From contig NZ_BCYU01000006.1 of the NCBI RefSeq assembly GCF_001598355.1, positions 24,423 to 88,422 of the forward strand: DNA of 64,000 bases, read 5' to 3'. Source of the DNA: Sphingomonas asaccharolytica NBRC 15499. GTDB lineage: Bacteria > Pseudomonadota > Alphaproteobacteria > Sphingomonadales > Sphingomonadaceae. Below are positions 35,394-43,607 of the stretch, one piece after another; positions within the stretch are counted from its first letter, which is position 1, and each line of letters begins with the position of its first letter. Position numbers and translations under genes: made by a program. Under the pieces are notes generated by a model. That model was not told the origin of the DNA, made no database searches, and worked only from the letters and a program-made list of their open reading frames with translations.

Positions 35394-36428
35394 ATGGAAT
35401 ATCGGCAATTGGGATCATCGGGGTTGCGCGTGCCGGCGCTGAGCTTCGGCACCGGGACGTTCGGCGGTCAGGGGCCGCTGTTCAGCGCTTGGGGAACGAG
35501 CGATGTCGCCGAGGCGCGACGGCTGGTCGACCTGTGCCTGGATGCGGGAGTCACTTTGTTCGACACGGCGGACGTCTATTCGAACGGCGCTTCCGAGGAG
35601 ATTCTCGGTGCTGCGATCCGCGACCGCCGCGATAGCGTGCTGATCTCGACCAAAACCGGCCTGCCGATGGGAGATGGGCCGCAGGATTGGGGCGCGTCCC
35701 GCGCCCGCCTGATCCGCGCCGTTGAGGATGCGCTACGGCGGCTGGGCACCGACTATATCGATCTGCTCCAGCTTCACGCTTTCGACGCCTCGACACCCGC
35801 CGAGGAGGTGATGGGCACGCTTGACCAGCTGATCGCCGCGGGCAAGATCCGCTATGCCGGCGTTTCCAACTATCCCGGCTGGCAGATCATGAAAGCGCAG
35901 GCGATTGCCGACCGGCACGGTTGGCCCCGCCTAGTCGCGCATCAAGTATATTACTCATTGATCGGCCGCGCCTACGAAGCCGAGCTGATGCCGCTCGCCG
36001 CCGATCAGGGTCTCGGCGCGTTGGTCTGGAGCCCGCTCGGATGGGGACGCCTGACCGGGAAGATCGGGCGCGATCGTCCGATACCGGCGGGGAGCCGGTT
36101 GCACGACACCGAACAGTTCGCGCCGCCCGTCGAAACCGAGCAGCTCTATCGCGTCATCGACGCGCTCGAGGCGGTCGCGGCCGAGACGGGCAAGACGGTG
36201 CCCCAGATCGCGATCAATTGGCTGCTGCGGCGTCCCACCGTTTCGTCGGTGATCATCGGCGCGCGCAACGAGGAGCAATTGCGCGATAATCTTGGCGCAT
36301 TGGGCTGGTCGCTCACGCCCGAGCAGGTCGCCGCGCTCGACGCGGCAAGCGACGTGCTGCCGCCTTATCCGCACACACCTTACCGCCAGCAGGAGGGCTT
36401 CGCCCGCCTCAATCCGGCGCTGGTTTGA
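35394..36428 (+). CDS. Aldo/keto reductase
   Basis: A 344-residue NADPH-dependent aldo/keto reductase of the Kvbeta/YajO-like group, starting MEYRQLGSSGLRVPALSFGT. The tetrad is visible: Asp in FDTADVYSNG, Tyr of the same strand, Lys in ISTKTGLPM and His in LQLHAFD. The cofactor region IIGARNEEQLRDNLGAL lies near the C-terminus. It reduces aldehydes or ketones; the specific substrate is not readable. GTG at 35391 directly precedes ATG 35394. It is followed after 13 bases by an MFS exporter. Confidence 0.92.
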   Translation: MEYRQLGSSGLRVPALSFGTGTFGGQGPLFSAWGTSDVAEARRLVDLCLDAGVTLFDTADVYSNGASEEILGAAIRDRRDSVLISTKTGLPMGDGPQDWGASRARLIRAVEDALRRLGTDYIDLLQLHAFDASTPAEEVMGTLDQLIAAGKIRYAGVSNYPGWQIMKAQAIADRHGWPRLVAHQVYYSLIGRAYEAELMPLAADQGLGALVWSPLGWGRLTGKIGRDRPIPAGSRLHDTEQFAPPVETEQLYRVIDALEAVAAETGKTVPQIAINWLLRRPTVSSVIIGARNEEQLRDNLGALGWSLTPEQVAALDAASDVLPPYPHTPYRQQEGFARLNPALV

Positions 36429-36441
36429 GGGGAGGGTAGCA

Positions 36442-37626
36442 ATGAAGCTCAATCTCGGCCTTTTGGCTTTGTCCGTCGGCGCCTTCGGCATCGGTGTGAC
36501 CGAGTTCGCGCCGATGGGACTACTCCCGGTGATCGCGACGGATCTCGGCGTCTCCATTCCGGCCGCCGGACTGCTCATCAGCGGCTATGCGCTGGGGGTG
36601 ATGATCGGCGCGCCGCTGATGACGCTGACCACCGGCCGCGTGCCGCGGCGCGCACTGCTGATAGGGCTCGCCGCCATCTTCACGCTGGGTAATGTGCTAG
36701 CGGCGGTCTCGCATAGCTATGCGCTGCTATTGGCAGCGCGGGTTCTGACCTCGTTCAACCATGGCGCCTTTTTCGGCGTCGGGTCGATCGTTGCGGCCGG
36801 CTTGGTGCCGCCGCAGCGCAGGGCAAGCGCGGTGGCCGCGATGTTCATGGGGCTGACCATCGCCAATGTCGTCGGCGTGCCGCTCGCGACCTGGGCGGGC
36901 GAGCATCTCGGCTGGCGCGCCTCGTTCTGGGGCATTGCCGCCTTGGGCGTGGCCACGATCGTATCGCTGCGGTTGACCCTGCCCGCGCTTCCGGCACCGG
37001 AAGGCGGCAACGCGCTCGCCGAGCTGCGCGTGTTGGCACGCGGCAAGGTGCTGGGCGCGCTCGCGCTCACCGTGATCGGATCGAGCGCGATGTTCACCGT
37101 CTTCACCTATATCGCGCCAATCCTGCGCGAGGCGACCCATGCCTCGCTCGGTTTCGTCACCGCGATGCTGGTTACCTATGGCTTGGGACTCACGGTCGGT
37201 AATTGGGCGGGCGGTAAATTCGCTGATCGGCACGTCGATCGCACACTGATTGTCACCTTGGCGTCGCTGTCGGCCATCCTGATCGCGTTTGCCTTGACGA
37301 TGTCGCATGCCGCGCCGACCGCTATCTTGGTCTTTGCCTGGGGCGTGGCGAGCTTCGCCCTGGTGCCGCCGCTGCAGGTGCGGGTGATGGCGGCGGCCGC
37401 GGATGCTCCGAACCTCGCATCCTCGGTCAATATCGGTGCGTTCAATCTCGGCAATGCATTTGGCGCCGCGTTGGGCGGCGGCGTGATCGCGGCAGGATGG
37501 GGCTATCCGACCGTTGCGCTGGCGGGAGCGGTGACATCGGCGATCGGATTGGTCGCGGTCGCGCTCGCCGCCAAGCGGCACTCGTCTCCTCCATATCATG
37601 GGAGTTCGGCCAATATCGCCGGCTGA
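36442..37626 (+). CDS. MFS transporter, DHA1 (AraJ/sugar-efflux-like)
   Basis: A 394-residue, 12-helix major facilitator protein starting MKLNLGLLALSVGAFGIGVTE, a first helix typical of the AraJ/NepI/YdhP efflux group (FGIGVTEF). The motif-A loop is GRVPRRALL. GGGAGG precedes ATG 36442. It probably exports a metabolite or drug-like compound related to the preceding reductase and controlled by the divergent LysR. The exact cargo is unknown. Confidence 0.88.
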   Translation: MKLNLGLLALSVGAFGIGVTEFAPMGLLPVIATDLGVSIPAAGLLISGYALGVMIGAPLMTLTTGRVPRRALLIGLAAIFTLGNVLAAVSHSYALLLAARVLTSFNHGAFFGVGSIVAAGLVPPQRRASAVAAMFMGLTIANVVGVPLATWAGEHLGWRASFWGIAALGVATIVSLRLTLPALPAPEGGNALAELRVLARGKVLGALALTVIGSSAMFTVFTYIAPILREATHASLGFVTAMLVTYGLGLTVGNWAGGKFADRHVDRTLIVTLASLSAILIAFALTMSHAAPTAILVFAWGVASFALVPPLQVRVMAAAADAPNLASSVNIGAFNLGNAFGAALGGGVIAAGWGYPTVALAGAVTSAIGLVAVALAAKRHSSPPYHGSSANIAG

Positions 37627-37745
37627 CCGCTGATCGCGCGTGATCCTGCCGATCCGCAACACAGCGATCCGTCAGGGCTTTTTTTCCTGCCCCCTTCTAC
37701 CAGTCCGGCCTTTTTCAGGCTCCGCCATACCGCCGGTGGAACGAT

Positions 37746-37952
37746 CTAAGCGATGTGGCGACTGCGTTTTTCTTCCGCGACCCGGTCTTGTTCCACTCGC
37801 TGACCAGCGGCCTTTGCCGAACCGTGGAGCAATTTGTCGCTAGTGTCCGCGGCGGCTTCGGGCGTCATTGCGTATGCTACGCCGCCGGGGCCATCTATGA
37901 ATACCTCGCCGTCCTCTGCTTCCACATTCGAAGATTTGTCGTGCGTTTTCAT
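37746..37952 (-). CDS. Small conserved-looking hypothetical protein
   Basis: A 68-residue acidic/charged protein from ATG 37952, starting MKTHDKSSNVEAEDGEVFID, with a GPGGVAYAMTPEAAADTSDKL segment (cited by position) resembling small helical proteins common in sphingomonad genomes. No signal peptide or membrane segment. It is alone and convergent with the MFS gene. The frame stays open upstream to 38021. Function unknown. Confidence 0.5.
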   Translation of the reverse strand: MKTHDKSSNVEAEDGEVFIDGPGGVAYAMTPEAAADTSDKLLHGSAKAAGQRVEQDRVAEEKRSRHIA

Positions 37953-38334
37953 TATGTCCGCCGTGCGTTTTGTCGGGCCCTCGTGAGCTATCAACGCGCG
38001 GAGCGCCGATTTGATGCCCAAGCGCTGTTCGGGTCACGTAGATATATGAGCCCGATGCGGTCGGGGCACGCCATTCGCGCCCTTGTGATTATTATGTCAG
38101 ACAAATAGGGTTTCTATCTTCGTTTGGTTGACGCTATCAAGCCAACCGCAACGGCCCTGATTACGAGGGTGGGAATACGGAGAGGCGCATGGGTTCGGGG
38201 TGGTCGCGCGGATTGGATAGCCGTCGCATTGCCGACCGTCGCCGGGCCGAGCTCGTCACCGCAGAACGCGTCTTAGCGCCGGCCGTCTGCGTTAAGTGCA
38301 TTGCCCAGCGTAGGCTTTCCCGGGGCCGCCATTG
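37953..38334. other. Intergenic region before the galactose operon
   Basis: No gene can be supported in these 382 bases. The only structure I see is an imperfect palindrome, TTGGTTGA-CGCTA-TCAA-G-CCAA, at 38124-38145, about 190 bases before the lactonase start. It could be an operator for the galactose operon, whose regulator is not in this window. Confidence 0.4.
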
Positions 38335-39183
38335 ATGTCCGATGTCCGCGTGATCGAACGCGACCGACGCGACCGCCTTGGGGAAGGGCTGTTATGGTCC
38401 GGCCGCGAGGCTGCGCTCTATTGGGTCGATATCCTCGGCGCGCGCGTCCATCGCCTCGATCTGGCCGGCGGCCGCGTCGACGATTGGTCGATGCCCGACA
38501 CGATCGGCTGGCTGGTCGAGCGCGAGCAGGGCGGGTTCGTCGCCGGGCTCGGGCGTGCTTTCGTCGCGCTGTCGTTCGATCCTCTGGTCATCGAAACCAT
38601 CGCTGCGCCCGAGCCCGAGCGGGACGGCAATCGTTTCAACGATGCCAAGGCGGATGCCGCCGGACGCATCTGGGCGGGGTCGATGCCGTTGACCTGCGAC
38701 CGCCCGAGCGGCGCCTTCTATCGGCTCGACCCCGATGGGCGGACGACGCGGATCGAGGACGGCTATACCATCCCCAACGGCCCGGCGATCGGCAACGGCT
38801 TCCTGTTCCACACCGACACCGCGCTCGACACGATCTTCCGCTATCCGGTCCATGACGATGGCAGTGTCGGCCCGCGCGAGCCGCATATCACGTTCGCACC
38901 CGATTGGGGTCATCCCGACGGCATGACGATCGACGCCGAGGGCCATTTATGGGTGGCTTGCTGGGGCGGGTCGTGCGTGGCGCGGTTCGATCCGGCGGGC
39001 CGGCGCGAGCGGACCATCGCCTTGCCGGCGTCGCAGATCACCAATGTCGCGTTCGCTGGCGACGCGCTCGACCGGATGTTCGTGACCTCGGCCGCCGATG
39101 GCGTCGACGAGCCCCGGGCCGGGTGCCTGTTCGAAGTCGACGCCGGTTGCCGCGGCATTTCCCCCTATCGTTACCTCGGATGA
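38335..39183 (+). CDS. SMP-30/gluconolactonase-family sugar lactonase
   Basis: A 282-residue six-bladed propeller of the SMP-30/gluconolactonase/LRE family. The metal and catalytic regions are GEGLLWSGREAALYWVDI (Glu18 region), NRFNDAKADAAGRIWAGSM and DWGHPDGMTIDAEGHLWVA with the general-base Asp. Cytoplasmic. It would hydrolyse an aldonolactone, here probably galactono-lactone, to galactonate. ATG 38335 is preferred over the TTG just before it. It is the first gene of a five-gene operon with galM, a sugar:Na+ symporter, dgoK and dgoA. Confidence 0.9.
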   Translation: MSDVRVIERDRRDRLGEGLLWSGREAALYWVDILGARVHRLDLAGGRVDDWSMPDTIGWLVEREQGGFVAGLGRAFVALSFDPLVIETIAAPEPERDGNRFNDAKADAAGRIWAGSMPLTCDRPSGAFYRLDPDGRTTRIEDGYTIPNGPAIGNGFLFHTDTALDTIFRYPVHDDGSVGPREPHITFAPDWGHPDGMTIDAEGHLWVACWGGSCVARFDPAGRRERTIALPASQITNVAFAGDALDRMFVTSAADGVDEPRAGCLFEVDAGCRGISPYRYLG

Positions 39184-39194
39184 AGGAGACTGAC

Positions 39195-40346
39195 ATGATG
39201 CTGCGTTCGCTAGCTCTTGCCGCGATGCTGATCGGCGTCGCCACCCCCGCAATGGCGGCGGAGGCGCGGCAATCGAATTTTGGCCGGCTGCCCGACGGAC
39301 GGTCGGTGGCGGCGGTGACGCTGACCAACAAGGCAGGCGTGTCGGCGACGGTGATTGCCTATGGCGCAACGCTGCAATCGCTCGTGATGCCCGATCGCAC
39401 CGGTAAGCGCGCCGACGTCACGCTCGGCTACGATACGATCGAGGAATATCTCAAGACGCCGCAATATTTCGGCGCCACGGTGGGACGGTTCGCCAACCGC
39501 ATCGCCCGCGGCCGCTTTTCTCTCGATGGGCGCGACTATCGTGTGCCAGTCAATAACGGGAAGAACTCGCTCCACGGCGGCACCGTCGGATTCGACAAGG
39601 TGTTGTGGTCGGTGGTCTCGGTGAAATCGGGGCCGACCGCGTCGGTCACGCTGCGTTATGTCAGCCGCGACGGCGATCAGGGCTATCCCGGTGCGCTGAC
39701 TGTCGATGCGACCTATTCGCTCGACGAGAACAACGCGCTCAGCATCGAATATCGCGCCACCACCGACGCGCCGACGATCGCGAACATTACCAACCATGCT
39801 TATTGGAATCTGTCCGGCGAGGGATCGGACAACGGCGCGATGGGAATGGTGCTGACGATGCCGGCCGATTCCTATCTGCCGATCGACGACGGCTTGATCC
39901 CGACTGGAGAATTGCGGCCGGTCAAGGGAACGGCATTCGATTTCCGCACGCCCCGCGTGATTGGCGACCGAGTGCGCGACGCGCGTGACGAGCAACTCGT
40001 TTACGGCCGCGGTTACGATCATAATTGGGTGTTCGGTCGCCAGATCACGTTCGATCAGCACCTGATGGCGCGCGTCCTTGATCCGAAATCCGGGCGCGGA
40101 TTCGAACTGTGGTCGAACCAGCCCGGCCTGCAATTCTATTCGGGCAATTTCCTCGACGGTACGTCGTCGGGTAAAGCCAAGCGCATCTATCGCGAGGGCG
40201 ACGCGATCGCACTGGAGCCGCAACTCTTTCCCGACACGCCCAACCGGCCGACCTTCCCTTCCGCCCGCCTGGCGCCCGGCCAGGTCTATCGCAACGTCAT
40301 GACCTATCGTCTGACGACGGGGCAAACTGCCGGCCGCCGTCGGTAG
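39195..40346 (+). CDS. galM: Aldose 1-epimerase (mutarotase), exported
   Basis: A 383-residue galactose mutarotase with a signal peptide (LRSLALAAMLIGVATPAMAA), so it acts in the periplasm. Catalytic regions: TVGRFANRIARG, the His of NNGKNSLHGG and ITNHAYWNLSG, and the base Glu in IALEPQLFPD. The ribosome site AAGGAG (39183-39188) overlaps the lactonase stop; ATG 39195 or 39198. It interconverts alpha and beta anomers before uptake by the symporter encoded next. Confidence 0.92.
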   Translation: MMLRSLALAAMLIGVATPAMAAEARQSNFGRLPDGRSVAAVTLTNKAGVSATVIAYGATLQSLVMPDRTGKRADVTLGYDTIEEYLKTPQYFGATVGRFANRIARGRFSLDGRDYRVPVNNGKNSLHGGTVGFDKVLWSVVSVKSGPTASVTLRYVSRDGDQGYPGALTVDATYSLDENNALSIEYRATTDAPTIANITNHAYWNLSGEGSDNGAMGMVLTMPADSYLPIDDGLIPTGELRPVKGTAFDFRTPRVIGDRVRDARDEQLVYGRGYDHNWVFGRQITFDQHLMARVLDPKSGRGFELWSNQPGLQFYSGNFLDGTSSGKAKRIYREGDAIALEPQLFPDTPNRPTFPSARLAPGQVYRNVMTYRLTTGQTAGRRR

Positions 40347-40351
40347 AATTT

Positions 40352-40403
40352 GGTTTCAGCATTCGTTGAACAGGTGACGTGACCGTTTAGCCGTGCTGAA
40401 ACC
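40352..40403. repeat. Intercistronic inverted repeat galM-symporter
   Basis: GGTTTCAGCA (40352-40361) is the exact complement of TGCTGAAACC (40394-40403), with 32 bases between. It fills most of the 84-base gap before the symporter and ends about 27 bases before its ATG. It could be an mRNA-stability hairpin or an operator pair. Confidence 0.45.
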
Positions 40404-40430
40404 GGGAGTCCGGAGGGGAAGGGAAAGCGC

Positions 40431-42050
40431 ATGCAGCTCGCCACCATCGATATCGCGGTCGTCGTGATCTATTTCGTCTGCATCTTCGGGCTCGCCCAAT
40501 GGGTCAGCCGGGAGAAAGCGGGCCATACCAAAGACTCGTCCGACTATTTCCTGGCGTCCAAGAACCTCCCTTGGTGGGCGATCGGCGCGTCGCTGATCGC
40601 GGCGAATATCTCGGCCGAACAGATCGTCGGCATGTCGGGATCCGGCTATGCGATCGGCCTCGCCATCGCGTCCTACGAATGGATGGCGGCGGCGACGTTG
40701 CTGATCGTCGGCAAATGGTTCCTGCCGATCTTCCTCGCCAACAAGATCTACACGATGCCGCAATTCCTAGAACAGCGGTTCGGGCCGACGATCCGCACCG
40801 TGATGGCGGTGTTCTGGCTGATCCTCTACGTGTTCGTGAACCTGACCTCGATCATCTGGCTGGGGTCGATCGCGGTGACGCAGGTGACCGGCCTCAACCA
40901 GGATGTCGCGCTGATCGGGCTCGGCACCTTCGCCTTGCTGTATCAGCTGCGCGGCGGGCTCAAGGCGGTTGCGCTGACCGATATCGTCCAGGTCGCGTTG
41001 CTCGTGTTCGGCGGGCTGGTGATCGCGTATCTGACGCTCGGCAAGATTGGTGGCGACGCCGGGGTGATTGCCGGCTTTACCGAGCTGACACGGCGCGTGC
41101 CCGATCATTTCGATATGATCCTGTCGCCCGACAATCCGCATTACAAGGATCTGCCGGGTGTAGCGGTGCTGGTTGGCGGGATGTGGATCGCCAATCTCAG
41201 CTATTGGGGATTCAACCAATATATCATCCAGCGCGCGCTGGCGGCGAAGAGCCTGTCGGAGGCGCAGCGCGGGGTGGTGTTCGCGGGTTTCCTCAAGCTG
41301 CTGATGCCGGTGATCATCGTGCTGCCGGGGATCGCCGCGGTCGTGCTGGCGCCCGGCCTGGCCAAGCCCGACCAGGCTTATCCGACGATGATGCGGTTGT
41401 TGCCGACCGGCTTGCTCGGCCTGGTGTTCGCGGCGCTAGTCGCGGCGATCATCGCCTCGACCGCGTCCAAGATCAATTCGATCGCGACGATCTTCACGCT
41501 CGATATCTATGCCAAGAGGAAAGGCGTGCAGACGCGCGCCGAGGACGCCGCTGGGTCCATCGAGCATGAGAAACATCTGGTGCTGGTCGGTCGGATCGCG
41601 GCGGCCGTGGCGATCGTCGTCGCCATGGCGACGACGCGTCCGTTGCTCGGCAGTCTCGATCAGGCGTTCCAATATATCCAGGAATTTTCGGGCTTCGTGA
41701 CCCCGGGGATCACGGTGATCTTCCTGCTCGGCCTGTTCTGGCCCCGTGCGACCGAGATGGGAGCGCTGGTCGGCGCGATAGCGTCGGTAGTAGTGAGCTT
41801 CATCTTCTGGTTTCCCGCCGCCTGGGGCGGCTCGGCGATGCTCAACGCGATCCCGTTCATCAATCGCATGTCGATCGTCTTTTTCGTTGCGCTGGCGCTG
41901 GCGGTGATCGTATCGCTCCTCCACCCGGCCCGCGCGGAGAGCAATCTGATCACGATGCGCGGTGTTTCGTTCCAAACGACGGCGGGGTTCAACATCGCCG
42001 CTGGCCTGATCGTGGTGATCCTGATCGCGCTCTACGCGACCTGGTGGTGA
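40431..42050 (+). CDS. Sodium:sugar symporter (SSS/SGLT family)
   Basis: A 539-residue inner-membrane protein with about 14 helices, of the vSGLT-like SSS family. It starts MQLATIDIAVVVIYFVCIFG; the family signature is in DYFLASKNLPWWAIGASLIA and AALVAAIIASTASKINSIAT (the Na+ site region with the Ser/Thr pair). GGAGGGGAAGGG precedes ATG 40431. It probably takes up galactose (or glucose) with Na+. The dgoK start is four bases after its stop. Confidence 0.93.
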   Translation: MQLATIDIAVVVIYFVCIFGLAQWVSREKAGHTKDSSDYFLASKNLPWWAIGASLIAANISAEQIVGMSGSGYAIGLAIASYEWMAAATLLIVGKWFLPIFLANKIYTMPQFLEQRFGPTIRTVMAVFWLILYVFVNLTSIIWLGSIAVTQVTGLNQDVALIGLGTFALLYQLRGGLKAVALTDIVQVALLVFGGLVIAYLTLGKIGGDAGVIAGFTELTRRVPDHFDMILSPDNPHYKDLPGVAVLVGGMWIANLSYWGFNQYIIQRALAAKSLSEAQRGVVFAGFLKLLMPVIIVLPGIAAVVLAPGLAKPDQAYPTMMRLLPTGLLGLVFAALVAAIIASTASKINSIATIFTLDIYAKRKGVQTRAEDAAGSIEHEKHLVLVGRIAAAVAIVVAMATTRPLLGSLDQAFQYIQEFSGFVTPGITVIFLLGLFWPRATEMGALVGAIASVVVSFIFWFPAAWGGSAMLNAIPFINRMSIVFFVALALAVIVSLLHPARAESNLITMRGVSFQTTAGFNIAAGLIVVILIALYATWW

Positions 42051-42054
42051 TGGC

Positions 42055-42924
42055 ATGAGCGCGCGACCCTTGCTGGCGATCGATTGGGGCACGACCAATC
42101 GGCGCGTCTACCGGATCGAGGACGGCGCGGTCACCGCGACCGAGCGCGACGCGCTCGGGGTAACTTCCGTCAGCGATTTCGCGGGCGAGCTGGCAGCGAT
42201 CCGCGCGCGGCTCGGCGATGTGCCAGTGCTGATGGCTGGAATGGTCGGATCGACGATCGGCTGGCGCGAAGCGCGCTACGTTCCGGCGCCGGCCGGCCTC
42301 GATGATCTCCGCGACAACCTGTTGCGGATCGACGATCGCACCGCGATCGTCCCCGGCGTTTCGTTCTGCGACGGTGCGCGCGGCGACGTCATGCGTGGCG
42401 AGGAAGTGCAATTGCTGGGCGCCGTCGCGGCCGGGCTGACACCGCCCGATGCGTTGCTCGTCCAGCCCGGCACCCATTGCAAATGGGTCGAGATGGCGGG
42501 ATCGCGCATCGCGCGCTTCACTACCGCGATGACCGGCGAATTGTTCGCGCTGGTCCGTGCGCACGGCATCCTATCGGCGCAGCTGGGCGCCGACGTCGTG
42601 CTGGGCGACGCGTTCCGCGACGGCGTGCGCGAAGGAACGAAGCGCGACTTGACCGCCTCGCTATTCGGCATCCGCGCCGCGAAACTGCTTGGCTTGCGCG
42701 ACGACGCCGATGCCGCCTCCTTCGGCAGTGGCTTGATCATCGGCGCGGACGTCGCCGCGCGCGTCGCGGACAATCCGTTCGAGACGGCCTATATTCTGGC
42801 CGACCCCGTACTGGGCGGCCTCTACGCCGCCGCGATCGAGGTCAATGGGCGCGCCGCGACGATCATCGACAGCCATGCGGCGTTCGTCGCTGGTATTTCC
42901 CGGATAGGAGCCTCTCTCTCGTGA
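42055..42924 (+). CDS. dgoK: 2-dehydro-3-deoxygalactonokinase
   Basis: A 289-residue DgoK-family kinase (ASKHA fold). MSARPLLAIDWGTTNRRVYRI is the phosphate-1 loop, then LMAGMVGSTIGWREARYV and LVQPGTHCKWVEM, both DgoK signatures. It phosphorylates 2-keto-3-deoxy-galactonate to the 6-phosphate in the De Ley-Doudoroff pathway. It begins four bases after the symporter stop and overlaps dgoA by 4 bases (GTGA). Confidence 0.93.
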   Translation: MSARPLLAIDWGTTNRRVYRIEDGAVTATERDALGVTSVSDFAGELAAIRARLGDVPVLMAGMVGSTIGWREARYVPAPAGLDDLRDNLLRIDDRTAIVPGVSFCDGARGDVMRGEEVQLLGAVAAGLTPPDALLVQPGTHCKWVEMAGSRIARFTTAMTGELFALVRAHGILSAQLGADVVLGDAFRDGVREGTKRDLTASLFGIRAAKLLGLRDDADAASFGSGLIIGADVAARVADNPFETAYILADPVLGGLYAAAIEVNGRAATIIDSHAAFVAGISRIGASLS

Positions 42925-43547
42925 CTTCGCTTGCCGCTTTCGACGCCGCCTTCGCCTCTTGTCCGCTGATCGCTATCCTGCGCGGCGTGCGGCCCGATGA
43001 AGTGGTCGCGATCGGCGAAGAACTGGTCGCAGCAGGCTTCACGCTGATCGAGGTGCCGATGAATTCGCCCGATCCGCTCGACAGCGTTGCCCGATTGGTC
43101 GCCGCGTTCGGAGACCGGGCGATGATCGGCGCCGGCACGGTGCTGACGGTCGGCCAGGTCGCGGCGATGCGGGATGCCGGCGGCCGGATGGTGATTTCGC
43201 CGAACACCAATATCGACGTGATCTGCGCCAGCGCCGCCGCCGGCCTGGTGTCGCTGCCCGGTATCGCCACCCCGAGCGAGGCGCTTGCCGCGCTCGACGC
43301 GGGCGCGACCGCGCTCAAGCTGTTCCCCGCCGAAGCCGCCAGCCCGACGGTGCTCAAGGCGATGCGCGCCATCCTGCCGAGCGAGCTGCGCGTGCTGCCG
43401 GTGGGCGGCATCGTCCCCGAGGGCATGGCACCCTGGCGCCAGGCGGGCGCGGCCGGCTTCGGTCTCGGCTCGGCGCTCTACAAACCCGGTATGACGGCAG
43501 GCGAGGTGGGTGCTCGTGCCCGTGCTTTCGTCGCCGCTCTGGACTGA
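42921..43547 (+). CDS. dgoA: 2-dehydro-3-deoxy-6-phosphogalactonate aldolase
   Basis: A 208-residue KDPG/KDPGal aldolase TIM barrel. The Glu of LIAILRGVRPDEV..., ERTLIEVPMNSPDPL and the Schiff-base Lys in ATALKLFPAEAASP are visible; the MNSP after VP is typical of the galacto-specific DgoA branch rather than Eda. The start is GTG 42921 with AGGAG ten bases upstream. It splits the 6-phosphate into pyruvate and glyceraldehyde 3-phosphate. Last gene of the galactose operon, convergent with the glucuronoside operon 60 bases on. Confidence 0.92.
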   Translation: MTSLAAFDAAFASCPLIAILRGVRPDEVVAIGEELVAAGFTLIEVPMNSPDPLDSVARLVAAFGDRAMIGAGTVLTVGQVAAMRDAGGRMVISPNTNIDVICASAAAGLVSLPGIATPSEALAALDAGATALKLFPAEAASPTVLKAMRAILPSELRVLPVGGIVPEGMAPWRQAGAAGFGLGSALYKPGMTAGEVGARARAFVAALD

Positions 43548-43607
43548 CCAACCAGCGCCGACGCTCACCGTCTGGTGCTGCTGCCATTGCGGCGGCGACG
43601 AACAGCC

